This document shows positions 1-6,610 of a DNA stretch of 32,043 nucleotides, piece by piece. The position numbers were made by a program, and so were the translations under genes. This DNA comes from Lachnospiraceae bacterium (lineage in GTDB: Bacteria; Bacillota; Clostridia; Lachnospirales; Lachnospiraceae). The notes under the pieces were generated by a model. The model was not told where the DNA came from. It was given only the letters and a program-made list of their open reading frames with translations, and ran no database searches. Location: contig VSOB01000040.1 in NCBI GenBank assembly GCA_009774625.1, positions 1 through 32,043 on the forward strand. Reading direction: 5' to 3'. Each line of letters opens with the position of its first letter. Position 1 is the first letter of the stretch.

Positions 1-72
1 TTATTATACAGTGTTTCCGTCCGTTGTCAACGGAAATTACAAAAAATCTGTAAATTTTACAAAAGCCCGCTA

Positions 73-101
73 TTGAGATTCCCCGTCCCCCATGATATAA
101 T
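73..101 (+). promoter_or_regulatory. Sigma-A promoter of the lactonase gene
   Basis: TTGAGA at 73-78 and TATAAT at 96-101 are separated by exactly 17 bp. The -10 box overlaps the first bases of repeat copy 1, so a transcript would begin inside that repeat (about 108) and carry a leader of about 185 nt before the lactonase start. This is a motif-based call. Confidence 0.6.
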
Positions 102-153
102 GAGCGTTAGTGAGGAGAGTATGCTCGCATATTTGACGAACGGCGAATGACAG
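97..153 (+). repeat. Direct repeat, copy 1 (57 bp)
   Basis: This block, starting ATAATGAGCGTTAG, recurs 79 bp downstream at 176-232. The two copies match at 53 of 57 positions, and all four differences (positions 124, 134, 141 and 150) are transitions. The copy continues into a perfect short hairpin at 155-173. It is non-coding leader DNA rather than a gene; a Lachnospiraceae interspersed palindromic element is my inference. Confidence 0.75.
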
Positions 154-154
154 A

Positions 155-173
155 CATAAATCGCAGATTTATG
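155..173. repeat. Perfect inverted repeat between the two repeat copies
   Basis: CATAAATC at 155-162 and GATTTATG at 166-173 are perfect reverse complements separated by GCA. There is no U-tract, so this is not an intrinsic terminator. It probably belongs to the same mobile or structured element as the flanking direct repeats and would fold in the lactonase leader RNA. Confidence 0.6.
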
Positions 174-175
174 GA

Positions 176-232
176 ATAATGAGCGTTAGTGAGGAGAGTA
201 TGTTCGCATATTCGACGAATGGCGAATGGCAG
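176..232 (+). repeat. Direct repeat, copy 2 (57 bp)
   Basis: Second copy of the 97-153 element. It contains nested complementary segments, TTCGC (203-207) with GCGAA (222-226) and ATTC (210-213) with GAAT (217-220), so the leader RNA could fold here. An open frame runs from an ATG in this copy into the lactonase gene. That upstream extension is unlikely to be translated, because the good ribosome binding sites lie further down. Confidence 0.75.
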
Positions 233-254
233 AAAAAATTCCCGGGCCGACAGC

Positions 255-286
255 CGGGATGGAGGATAAACGGGATGGAGGATAAA
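255..286 (+). repeat. 16-bp tandem duplication carrying a Shine-Dalgarno
   Basis: CGGGATGGAGGATAAA occurs twice back to back (255-270 and 271-286). Each copy has a GGAGG (261-265 and 277-281) and an ATG. The unit length is not a multiple of three, so the ATG of the first copy (259) is out of frame and soon stops, while that of the second (275) is in frame with the lactonase. Confidence 0.9.
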
Positions 287-292
287 ACAGAA

Positions 293-1351
293 ATGAAAAC
301 AGATCGGTATGTTGCTTATGTGTCTACCTATACGACGTCAGGAGATGCCCGCGGCATTAAAATTTATGATGTGGATATGGAAAACGGCAGATTTGTAGAG
401 AAAGATCAGGTAAAGATCACCAATTCATCTTACGTAACGATTTCACACAATATGAAATATTTATATTCCATTACCGATACCGGGGTGGAAGCCTATGAAA
501 TCGACTCTGCCAGCGGAGAACTGAAGATATTGGGACATGGTTCGATCAATGGTATGCGGGGATGTTATCTATCTACAGATTACAATGACCAGTATCTGTT
601 TGTGGCAGGCTATCACGACGGAAAGCTGACTGTGCTGCGCTTAAATGAGGACGGCAGCATCGGCGGGATCACCGATGAAGTATTTCACAAAGGGCTGGGC
701 AGCATTGCAGAGCGCAATTTCAGGCCCCATATCAGTTGTGTGAAGATGACACGGGACAATAAATATCTGCTTGCTGCGGATCTGGGAATGGATCATGTGA
801 ATGTTTACCGGTTTTATGAGGCAACCGGAAAAGTGAAACAGATCGATGTGATCCGAAGTGAGATCGAATCGGCGCCCCGTCATGTCAAGTTTACAAAGGA
901 CGGTAAGTTCCTTTATATTGTACATGAACTGAAAAATAATATCGATGTATACACTTATAAAGAAGTGAAGGGAAATCCTGAATTTGAGAAAATTCAGACC
1001 ATATCTACACTGAATGATTACCATTCCACCGGATCTGCTGCCTGCACGCTGAATTTTTCGCTGGATGACAATTATATCATCAGCTCTAATGCAGGAGACA
1101 ACAGTGTGGTCACCTATCAGGTTAACCATGAAACAGGAGAACTGACCAAACTGTTCTGTCTGCCCATCAGCGGTGATTACCCGAAGGATGCCAATTTCTT
1201 TCCGGATTTGCGGCATATCGTATCCCTGAATCATGAATCCAATACCATGACATTTTTCAGCGTGGATCTGGAGAAGGGTCTGCTGGTTATGAATGGGAAG
1301 GAAATACCGGTGGATAAACCGAACTGTGTGATTTTTCATAAACTGGTCTAA
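293..1351 (+). CDS. Lactonase family protein (6-phosphogluconolactonase-like beta-propeller)
   Basis: A 352-residue protein of the seven-bladed beta-propeller lactonase family (YbhE/Pgl type). It has the family's usual length and repeated blade motifs such as KYLYS, KYLLAADLG, KFLYIVHE and YIISSNAGDNSV, each followed by a strand of the V.V.. type. Known relatives hydrolyse 6-phosphogluconolactone in the pentose phosphate pathway, but many in this group have untested substrates. No signal peptide is visible, so it is probably cytoplasmic. I chose ATG 293 (GGAGG 277-281, gap 11). ATG 275 is a real alternative (GGAGG 261-265, gap 9) and adds MEDKTE. Pentose phosphate neighbours are absent, so the role is not supported by context. 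A repeat-rich leader precedes it. Confidence 0.8.
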   Translation: MKTDRYVAYVSTYTTSGDARGIKIYDVDMENGRFVEKDQVKITNSSYVTISHNMKYLYSITDTGVEAYEIDSASGELKILGHGSINGMRGCYLSTDYNDQYLFVAGYHDGKLTVLRLNEDGSIGGITDEVFHKGLGSIAERNFRPHISCVKMTRDNKYLLAADLGMDHVNVYRFYEATGKVKQIDVIRSEIESAPRHVKFTKDGKFLYIVHELKNNIDVYTYKEVKGNPEFEKIQTISTLNDYHSTGSAACTLNFSLDDNYIISSNAGDNSVVTYQVNHETGELTKLFCLPISGDYPKDANFFPDLRHIVSLNHESNTMTFFSVDLEKGLLVMNGKEIPVDKPNCVIFHKLV

Positions 1352-1469
1352 TGGTGGAGAAGAGTAAACATCGGATTGCCATATCATAAAAACCGAACTG
1401 AAACATAACAGGGAGAGAAAGCGCTGCGTGAAGAAGAAACGAAACTGCCGGCGGCTTGAGACTGAAAAA

Positions 1470-1498
1470 TTGACTGTGATATCATCAAAATATCAAAT
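1470..1498 (+). promoter_or_regulatory. Candidate promoter of the DUF4303-like gene
   Basis: TTGACT (1470-1475, five of six consensus bases) lies 17 bp before TCAAAT (1493-1498, four of six). It sits just ahead of the GTG start at 1520, which would leave a leader of about 15 nt containing GAGG at 1508-1511. Confidence 0.4.
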
Positions 1499-1519
1499 CA
1501 ATGTCATGAGGCAGAATAC

Positions 1520-2065
1520 GTGTTTGATTATAAAAAGTTTGAACAAGATCTTGTAATCGCGATGGAAACTACATTGCGAAAATGGGTCAGAGAGTATGAT
1601 GATATTTACATACTGTCGTTAGACTGTTCGAGAGATATGACATCGATTGGTATGATAGCCAATACAAAACACTATTTAAGTGAACAGTCTGACCCTGATG
1701 TGGAAGATTATTGGTATTATAAATATTGCGAAGCAGAGTGGGAATTGTGGGAAGCCGACGGATTCATAAAGGAAATATCTTCCTATATGAATCAATATGT
1801 AGAAGAAAATGATGAATGCTTTACGGACCCGGAGACTTTTGAATTTTTGGATGTTTTTGATGAGCATTGCGATAAAATGATAGAAGCTTGCAAAAAAGCT
1901 CTGAAACGTTTTAGGGAATGTATCAGGATGGATTTTCCTGATTTGCTGCTCACATTTAATATTGGGGAATATCTAGACCATGAAGAACGTACACAATTTT
2001 TTGCATTGGTAAACAGCAAGGATGCTTCAGCGGAATATACAGAACATATTGCTCATTTTAATTAA
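1520..2065 (+). CDS. DUF4303-like small acidic protein
   Basis: A 181-residue acidic, Trp/Tyr-rich protein that I match by eye to the DUF4303 family. It has an N-terminal FEQDLVIAM-type helix, a strand of the IYILSLDCSRD kind, a central EWELWEADGF segment and a C-terminal NIGEYLDHEERTQFFALVN segment. The family's function is not established. The start is GTG 1520 with GAGG at 1508-1511; no ATG lies upstream in frame before a stop at 1463. The gene is visibly more AT-rich than its neighbours, which suggests separate acquisition. No signal peptide or membrane segment is seen. Small families like this sometimes occur as immunity-type genes near polymorphic toxins, but no toxin gene is in view. 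Confidence 0.6.
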   Translation: MFDYKKFEQDLVIAMETTLRKWVREYDDIYILSLDCSRDMTSIGMIANTKHYLSEQSDPDVEDYWYYKYCEAEWELWEADGFIKEISSYMNQYVEENDECFTDPETFEFLDVFDEHCDKMIEACKKALKRFRECIRMDFPDLLLTFNIGEYLDHEERTQFFALVNSKDASAEYTEHIAHFN

Positions 2066-2161
2066 ATTTCTGTTTGTCTGTTAACTGCCCATTCAGCCAT
2101 TTCGACGAAGGGAAGACTTTACAGGCATTTGTCAGCACAGAAGGCAAAAGAGAGGATAAAT

Positions 2162-3010
2162 ATGGGTGTTTTTAACCACATTAAGAAACAGGATAAGGCT
2201 CAGGAAGCCAAACCGGATGTTTCTGCCGCTTCACAGCTAAAGGATTTCCACCCCTATGACACTGGATTGTCTCAGGCTGTTCTGGCTTTGTCCGCAGAAT
2301 TTTGTGAGAAGGCACTCCCTTCCCGAAACCTTTGCGACCGGGATCAGTTCATCGCCTTGCTTGCAGGCGTCTCTGCCCTGCGAAAGACTCCCGGCATCCC
2401 CGGTCCGAATCAGTCCGGCCCGGACTATTTTACCACCTTGCCCCGATGTGCTTCCCAGGAGGCTGAGGCTGAGTGCCGCACCCATATGGAAACGGTCTTC
2501 GGAATCACGGACAGGCAGTCCCTGCTGGATTTTTGCAATCGGGAAATTTGTTGTCACCGCCAGTATGTGGACTTTGTAGGGTTCTGGGAAAACCGTCCGC
2601 CCTTTGATATGGCTCAGTTAAATAAGGAAGCAATGGAATATTTTCAGGCAGCGCGGGATTTCTCTGCCCAGTTCTACCATATTGTAGGACATAAGGGCTA
2701 TTTGGCCTGGGATATCAGTGAGTGTATAGGGCATCTGCGGGCGGGTTATGCCTGCGGCATACTGAGCCGGGAAGAGCTGGATGAGATGGCGGAATATTGG
2801 ATTGTCCAGGCACAGAGTTTCGAAAGCTGGGTGGATTTTGCCGTCAGCCTGGTGTGCGGCGAGCTGTATTGGGACTTCCGGCACGGCTCCAGGCTGCCCG
2901 AACTGAACAAGGGGCTGGATCTGTGGACGCGGTTGGTTTGTATTCTGCTGGAAGATGGCGCTGCCTGGGGCAGCGGTATGTGGTATGAGCCGACAGAGGA
3001 GACAAAATAA
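2162..3010 (+). CDS. DUF1266 domain-containing protein
   Basis: A 282-residue cytoplasmic protein. The C-terminal half carries the DUF1266 pattern: GYLAWDISECIGHLRAGYA, then a helix of the LSREELDEMAEYW type, then SFESWVDFAVSLVCGELYWD. The first 100 residues are poorly conserved and Pro/Cys-rich. The start is ATG 2162 with AGAGGA about 6 nt upstream; an upstream TTG frame at 2129 has no good binding site. In E. coli, DUF1266 proteins (YbeR, YbeU) are encoded among djlB, djlC and hscC, and this window also has an HscC/J pair about 21 kb downstream. The molecular function is unknown. Confidence 0.75.
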   Translation: MGVFNHIKKQDKAQEAKPDVSAASQLKDFHPYDTGLSQAVLALSAEFCEKALPSRNLCDRDQFIALLAGVSALRKTPGIPGPNQSGPDYFTTLPRCASQEAEAECRTHMETVFGITDRQSLLDFCNREICCHRQYVDFVGFWENRPPFDMAQLNKEAMEYFQAARDFSAQFYHIVGHKGYLAWDISECIGHLRAGYACGILSREELDEMAEYWIVQAQSFESWVDFAVSLVCGELYWDFRHGSRLPELNKGLDLWTRLVCILLEDGAAWGSGMWYEPTEETK

Positions 3011-3069
3011 ATGATATAAGCTGTAAAACAAGAAAGTACGCCGGGCGGATTTTCTATTGTTATGAATTA

Positions 3070-3110
3070 AAAATCGGGAAGGATTCTTTTGACGGAGCCT
3101 TCCCGATTTT
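3070..3110. terminator. Bidirectional intrinsic terminator
   Basis: A 13-bp perfect stem (3070-3082 with 3098-3110, core ATCGGGAAGG/CCTTCCCGAT) encloses a 15-nt loop. The stem's own arms give an A-run on one side and a T-run on the other, so it can end both the DUF1266 transcript and the opposing lysR-type transcript. Confidence 0.85.
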
Positions 3111-3159
3111 CTATGGTATTGGGTTAGGGTTTATAAAGCTGTTTATGCAATAAAGACAG

Positions 3160-4080
3160 TTACTGCAATGCATTGGCACTGTTTTTGGTACTGCACAGAA
3201 AATCAGCCGCGGCTGGGTTGGAAGCACCTGTTTTTCCGCAGGCAAAACCTATTTTCCGGCCGGGAATCGGGACCGGGGATTTGAGCCGGATCAACTTTCC
3301 GCTTTCCAGCTCGGTTTTGACAAAATCAGAGATGACACAGGCAATTCCCATATCAATTCTGGCAAATTCAATCAAAAGGTCCATTGTGGTCGCTTCGATC
3401 AATCGGTCGTTCTCCAGCATATCCAGGTTCAGATATTTGTCCACATACTGTCTTGTCAGATTGTCTTTGTCCAGAAGCAGGAGTGTGGCGTGGGAAAAAA
3501 TGGAAACATGGCTTTGGGGCTGACTGAGCTGCATCCGCTTTTTCAGATTGTTCAGATAGCTTTTGGTAGTGACGAAAACATCCTGAATCTCCCGCAGAGG
3601 ATAAAACTGGAGTTTACCGTACCTGGCCGGCTCTCCGATCAGTCCGATGTCGATATCGCCGTTTTCCAGCGCATGAATTGTCTGGAAGCTGGACTGGCAG
3701 GAGACAGAAATCCGGATATGGGGATTTTCATGAATAAAAGTGCGCAGATAGGGCAGAAGCACATAGCGGCAGAGCGTGGTGCTGACGCCGATGGACAGAT
3801 GACCCATCCCCAGCTCACCTGCTTTGCGCAGTTGTTCTTCGCCCAGTCGGATAGCGGCAAAGGCAGCCTCCACCTGTCGGTAGAGAAGTTCTCCTTCCAT
3901 AGTCAGGGAAACACCGCGGGAACTGCGGACAAAGAGGGTGGTTCCCAGATTCTGCTCCAGCCGGGATATGGATTTGCTGATGGCGGGCTGACTGATAAAG
4001 AGCTGGTTTGCAGCAGCAGATATATTGCCACATTTGGCTGCCGTATAAAATATATGATACAGATTCAGATTGTGTTCCAT
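3160..4080 (-). CDS. LysR family transcriptional regulator
   Basis: A 306-residue LysR-type regulator. The N-terminal winged helix-turn-helix (about residues 3-60) shows the family signature: YHIFYTAAKCGNISAAANQL followed by SQPAISKSISRLEQNLGTTLF. The remainder is a two-lobed effector-binding domain containing GDIDIGLIG and the late IDMGIACVISDFV stretch. The start at 4080 is chosen because GGAGGG lies 4 nt ahead and the HTH begins where expected; a start at 4116 would add 12 unsupported residues. It is divergent from leuC, so it probably controls leuCD in response to a branched-chain pathway metabolite (inference). Its own promoter overlaps paired repeats, consistent with autoregulation. Confidence 0.9.
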   Translation of the reverse strand: MEHNLNLYHIFYTAAKCGNISAAANQLFISQPAISKSISRLEQNLGTTLFVRSSRGVSLTMEGELLYRQVEAAFAAIRLGEEQLRKAGELGMGHLSIGVSTTLCRYVLLPYLRTFIHENPHIRISVSCQSSFQTIHALENGDIDIGLIGEPARYGKLQFYPLREIQDVFVTTKSYLNNLKKRMQLSQPQSHVSIFSHATLLLLDKDNLTRQYVDKYLNLDMLENDRLIEATTMDLLIEFARIDMGIACVISDFVKTELESGKLIRLKSPVPIPGRKIGFACGKTGASNPAAADFLCSTKNSANALQ

Positions 4081-4091
4081 AAACCCTCCAT

Positions 4092-4136
4092 AAGTTATAA
4101 TAAACGATTTTATCATAATATGAAGTTATAGTAAAC
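4092..4136 (-). promoter_or_regulatory. LysR-gene promoter with paired direct-repeat operator
   Basis: On the minus strand TTTACT (4135-4130) and TAAAAT (4112-4107) are 17 bp apart and face the LysR gene. The 14-bp sequence AAGTTATARTAAAC occurs twice, at 4092-4105 and 4123-4136, starting 31 bp apart (about three helical turns). The distal copy covers the -35 box. This is the expected geometry for autorepression by a LysR protein binding two same-face sites. Confidence 0.5.
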
Positions 4137-4187
4137 ATAAATAACAGATATTTTAAAAGAATCCTCATTTATGATAAGATAAAAAAG

Positions 4188-4205
4188 AATCCTGTGTACA
4201 GGATT
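4188..4205. promoter_or_regulatory. Palindromic operator candidate upstream of leuC
   Basis: AATCCTGTGTACAGGATT has 8-bp perfect arms around GT. The left part (AAAAGAATCCT, 4183-4193) also occurs alone at 4155-4165. It lies about 70 bp before the leuC -10 box. There is no coding gene upstream on this strand and no long U-tract, so an operator is more likely than a terminator. Confidence 0.4.
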
Positions 4206-4272
4206 TTCAGTCTGCAGCGGGCTGTATCAGCGGCATATCTTCAAACAGCCGCAGTGGGATCCATATTTTTGT

Positions 4273-4278
4273 TATAAT
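4273..4278 (+). promoter_or_regulatory. -10 box of the leuCD operon
   Basis: A perfect TATAAT lies 43 bp before the leuC start codon. No recognisable -35 box is found 16-18 bp upstream, which fits an activator-dependent promoter, the activator presumably being the divergent LysR protein. Confidence 0.45.
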
Positions 4279-4321
4279 GAAAACGATGAAAAGGAGTCAG
4301 ATAAAAAGGAGGATATCTATC

Positions 4322-5587
4322 ATGGGAATGACAATGACGCAGAAGATTCTGGCTGCCCATGCCGGTCTTGACAGGGTGGAAGCAGGCCAGTTGATTGAAG
4401 CGGACCTGGATCTTGTGCTGGGCAACGATATTACAAGTCCGGTAGCGATTCGGGAAATGGAAAAAATGAATATTCAGGGAGTATTTGACCGGGAAAAAAT
4501 TGCGCTTGTACCGGATCATTTCGTACCGAATAAGGACATCAAATCCGCAGAGCACTGTAAATGTGTCCGGGAATTTGCCTGCAGGCATGGGATCACCAAT
4601 TACTTTGAAGTGGGAGAAATGGGAATCGAACATGCCCTGCTGCCGGAGAAAGGGCTGACAGTGGCAGGTGACGTGATTATCGGTGCGGATTCCCATACCT
4701 GTACCTACGGCGCACTGGGAGCATTTTCCACAGGGGTGGGCAGTACGGATATGGCTGCCGGTATGGCAACCGGCAAAGCCTGGTTTAAGGTGCCTTCTGC
4801 GATCCGGTTCAGGCTGACGGGCAAGCCGTCCAAATGGGTCAGCGGAAAGGATGTGATCCTGCACATCATCGGTATGATCGGTGTGGACGGAGCGCTGTAT
4901 AAATCTATGGAGTTTACCGGAGACGGCATTGCACATCTGTCTATGGACGACCGATTTACTATTGCCAATATGGCCATTGAAGCAGGCGGCAAAAACGGTA
5001 TCTTTCCGGTGGATGAAAAAGCCATTGCCTATATGAAAGAGCATTCTCAGAAAGAATACACTGTCTATGAAGCGGATGAGGATGCGGTCTATGATGCAGT
5101 TTACACCATTGATCTGAGTACGCTGCGTCCTACTGTGGCGTTTCCACATCTTCCGGAAAATACAAAGACCATTGACGAGATTACAGAGGATGTAAAAATC
5201 GATCAGGTGGTAATCGGTTCCTGTACCAACGGCAGACTGGACGATATCAGGACTGCGGCGCAGGTTCTTTCTGGCCGTCATGTGGCAAAAGGGATACGCT
5301 GCATCATTCTTCCGGCTACCCAGGCTATTTATCTGCAGGCGATGGAAGAGGGGCTTCTGAAGATTTTCATTGAAGCGGGCGCAGTGGTCAGTACACCCAC
5401 CTGTGGTCCCTGTCTGGGCGGCTATATGGGGATTCTGGCTGCAGGAGAGCGGTGCGTTTCCACGACGAACCGGAATTTTGTAGGACGTATGGGACATGTG
5501 GACTCAGAGGTTTATCTGGCCAGTCCGGCTGTGGCGGCTGCCAGTGCAGTCACCGGAAAGATTTCCAGTCCGGAGCAGCTTGATTAA
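4322..5587 (+). CDS. leuC: 3-isopropylmalate dehydratase large subunit
   Basis: A 421-residue aconitase-superfamily subunit of the shorter LeuC/HacA type. The [4Fe-4S] cluster ligands are visible as C301 in IGSCTNGR and C361/C364 in TPTCGPCLGG. GADSHTCTYGALGAF (about 121-135) is another family block. With LeuD it isomerises 2-isopropylmalate to 3-isopropylmalate in leucine synthesis. The start is ATG 4322, preceded by AGGAGG (4307-4312, gap 9); an ATG at 4277 lies within the promoter. leuA and leuB are not in the window, so related substrates (citramalate- or homocitrate-type) cannot be excluded from sequence alone. The LeuD ribosome binding site overlaps this gene's stop codon. Confidence 0.93.
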   Translation: MGMTMTQKILAAHAGLDRVEAGQLIEADLDLVLGNDITSPVAIREMEKMNIQGVFDREKIALVPDHFVPNKDIKSAEHCKCVREFACRHGITNYFEVGEMGIEHALLPEKGLTVAGDVIIGADSHTCTYGALGAFSTGVGSTDMAAGMATGKAWFKVPSAIRFRLTGKPSKWVSGKDVILHIIGMIGVDGALYKSMEFTGDGIAHLSMDDRFTIANMAIEAGGKNGIFPVDEKAIAYMKEHSQKEYTVYEADEDAVYDAVYTIDLSTLRPTVAFPHLPENTKTIDEITEDVKIDQVVIGSCTNGRLDDIRTAAQVLSGRHVAKGIRCIILPATQAIYLQAMEEGLLKIFIEAGAVVSTPTCGPCLGGYMGILAAGERCVSTTNRNFVGRMGHVDSEVYLASPAVAAASAVTGKISSPEQLD

Positions 5588-5600
5588 GGAGGAAATGAAC

Positions 5601-6095
5601 ATGAAAGCAAAAGGAAATGTATTGAAATATGGAGACAATGTGGATACGGATGTGATCATTCCGGCAAGGTATTTGAATTCCTCTGATCCGGAAGAGCTGG
5701 CGGCACATTGCATGGAAGATATTGACAAAGATTTTGTCAAAAAGGTGCAGAAAGGGGACATCATTGTAGCCAATAAGAATTTCGGATGCGGTTCCTCCAG
5801 GGAGCATGCGCCGATCGCCATAAAAGCCGCAGGCGTAAGCTGTGTGATTGCAGAGACATTTGCCAGAATCTTTTACCGCAATGCCATCAACATCGGGCTG
5901 CCTATTATTGAGTGTCCGGAGGCCGCACAGGTAATAGAAGCGGGAGATCTGGTGGAAATTGATTTTGACAGTGGATTGATAACAGATGTTACGAAAGGGG
6001 TTTCCTGGCAGGGGCAGGCATTTCCGGAGTTTATGCAGAAAATCATCCGGGCCGAAGGACTGATCAACTACATCAATCAAAACAATCATAAATAA
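5601..6095 (+). CDS. leuD: 3-isopropylmalate dehydratase small subunit
   Basis: A 164-residue swivel-domain subunit that completes the active site of LeuC. Typical blocks are GDNVDTDVIIPARYL near the N-terminus, NFGCGSSREHAPIAIKAAGV in the middle, and ARIFYRNAINIGLP (the small subunit's NxxNxG region). The start is ATG 5601 with AGGAGG at 5587-5592, which overlaps the leuC stop (TAA 5585-5587), so the two subunits are translated together. A second ATG at 5595 is too close to the binding site. No strong intrinsic terminator follows. Confidence 0.93.
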   Translation: MKAKGNVLKYGDNVDTDVIIPARYLNSSDPEELAAHCMEDIDKDFVKKVQKGDIIVANKNFGCGSSREHAPIAIKAAGVSCVIAETFARIFYRNAINIGLPIIECPEAAQVIEAGDLVEIDFDSGLITDVTKGVSWQGQAFPEFMQKIIRAEGLINYINQNNHK

Positions 6096-6119
6096 TAGCG
6101 GCGGTTATGATATATCAAT

Positions 6120-6242
6120 ATGACAGTATTTTTTCATATCGATTCTGCGGGAATGACTTTGTCAGAACAGGATATGAGAATGTGTTTGGAATTTAAAAAA
6201 ATGTTGAAACGTACGTTCGAATGTGCTACAATGGGTTCATGA
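6120..6242 (+). CDS. Possible 40-residue small ORF overlapping the next start codon
   Basis: This open frame starts at ATG 6120 (MTVFFHIDSAGM) and stops at TGA 6240-6242, making an ATGA overlap with the next gene's ATG at 6239. The overlap type is typical of translational coupling. Against it, no good Shine-Dalgarno precedes it, the product resembles nothing I know, and the operon promoter lies inside it. It may be a chance frame. Confidence 0.2.
   Translation: MTVFFHIDSAGMTLSEQDMRMCLEFKKMLKRTFECATMGS
6204..6232 (+). promoter_or_regulatory. Operon promoter with LexA-box-like palindrome
   Basis: TTGAAA (6204-6209) and TACAAT (6227-6232) are 17 bp apart. The spacer contains AACGTACGTT (6208-6217), a perfect palindrome inside GAAACGTACGTTCG. 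That differs from the Gram-positive LexA consensus CGAAC-N4-GTTCG only at the first two bases of the left arm. Because ruvAB lies in the operon, SOS control is plausible. The predicted start of transcription falls at about the start codon of the next gene. Confidence 0.6.
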
Positions 6243-6610
6243 AAAAATCTGATATGATATTGGCGGGAGCCGTGCTTGGGATTGCGGGTGCTATGTTATG
6301 TCTGCAGGGCATGGGAAAAGATGCGGAGGAAAGCGGGATGGCGGTGGTATATCAGGGAAGAGACAGGATTGCCGCCTATCCGTTGTCCGAAGAGCGGACG
6401 GAAGAGTTTTTGTCTCCTGACGGCGGCCGGAATATACTGGTTATTTCGGCAGGAGAAGCCTATATGCAGGATGCCGATTGTCCGGACAGGCTGTGTGTGG
6501 AACAGGGAAGGATTTCCCGGACGGGACAGACTCTGACCTGTCTGCCGCACCGGTTGTTGGTTACGATTGAAGAGGGCGAAGCGGCCGGGCTGGATGGGGT
6601 GACAGGATGA
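6239..6610 (+). CDS. NusG domain II-containing membrane-anchored protein
   Basis: A 123-residue protein with an N-terminal membrane segment (about residues 6-24, MILAGAVLGIAGAMLC) and an extracytoplasmic domain of the NusG_II (DUF1312) type. It has the pair CPDRLCVEQG followed by TCLPHRLLVTIE, giving the characteristic D-C-P-x-x-x-C ... CLPH pattern. These proteins are commonly encoded beside Gx transporter genes, as here, and often near FMN-binding electron-transfer proteins; their function is not established. The start is ATG 6239 because MKKSDMIL is a typical beginning. It has no Shine-Dalgarno and sits about 7 nt after the -10 box, so the mRNA may be leaderless. It overlaps the next gene by ATGA. 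Confidence 0.85.
   Translation: MKKSDMILAGAVLGIAGAMLCLQGMGKDAEESGMAVVYQGRDRIAAYPLSEERTEEFLSPDGGRNILVISAGEAYMQDADCPDRLCVEQGRISRTGQTLTCLPHRLLVTIEEGEAAGLDGVTG

Noticed and set aside
97..232. CRISPR array
   Set aside because: Only two repeat copies, 57 bp long and with a 22-bp gap, and no cas genes anywhere in the window.
4137..4321. T-box or leucine attenuator before leuC
   Set aside because: No T-box consensus, no leucine-rich leader peptide and no terminator hairpin followed directly by a U-tract. The TATAAT is downstream of the palindromes.
4241..5497. Long minus-strand open frame (about 418 codons) opposite leuC
   Set aside because: It is fully antisense to leuC, with a composition typical of a shadow frame and no family match.
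6221..6241. Upstream ATG at 6221 as start of the NusG_II gene
   Set aside because: It lies upstream of the -10 box, so it would not be in the transcript from this promoter, and it adds residues unlike the family.
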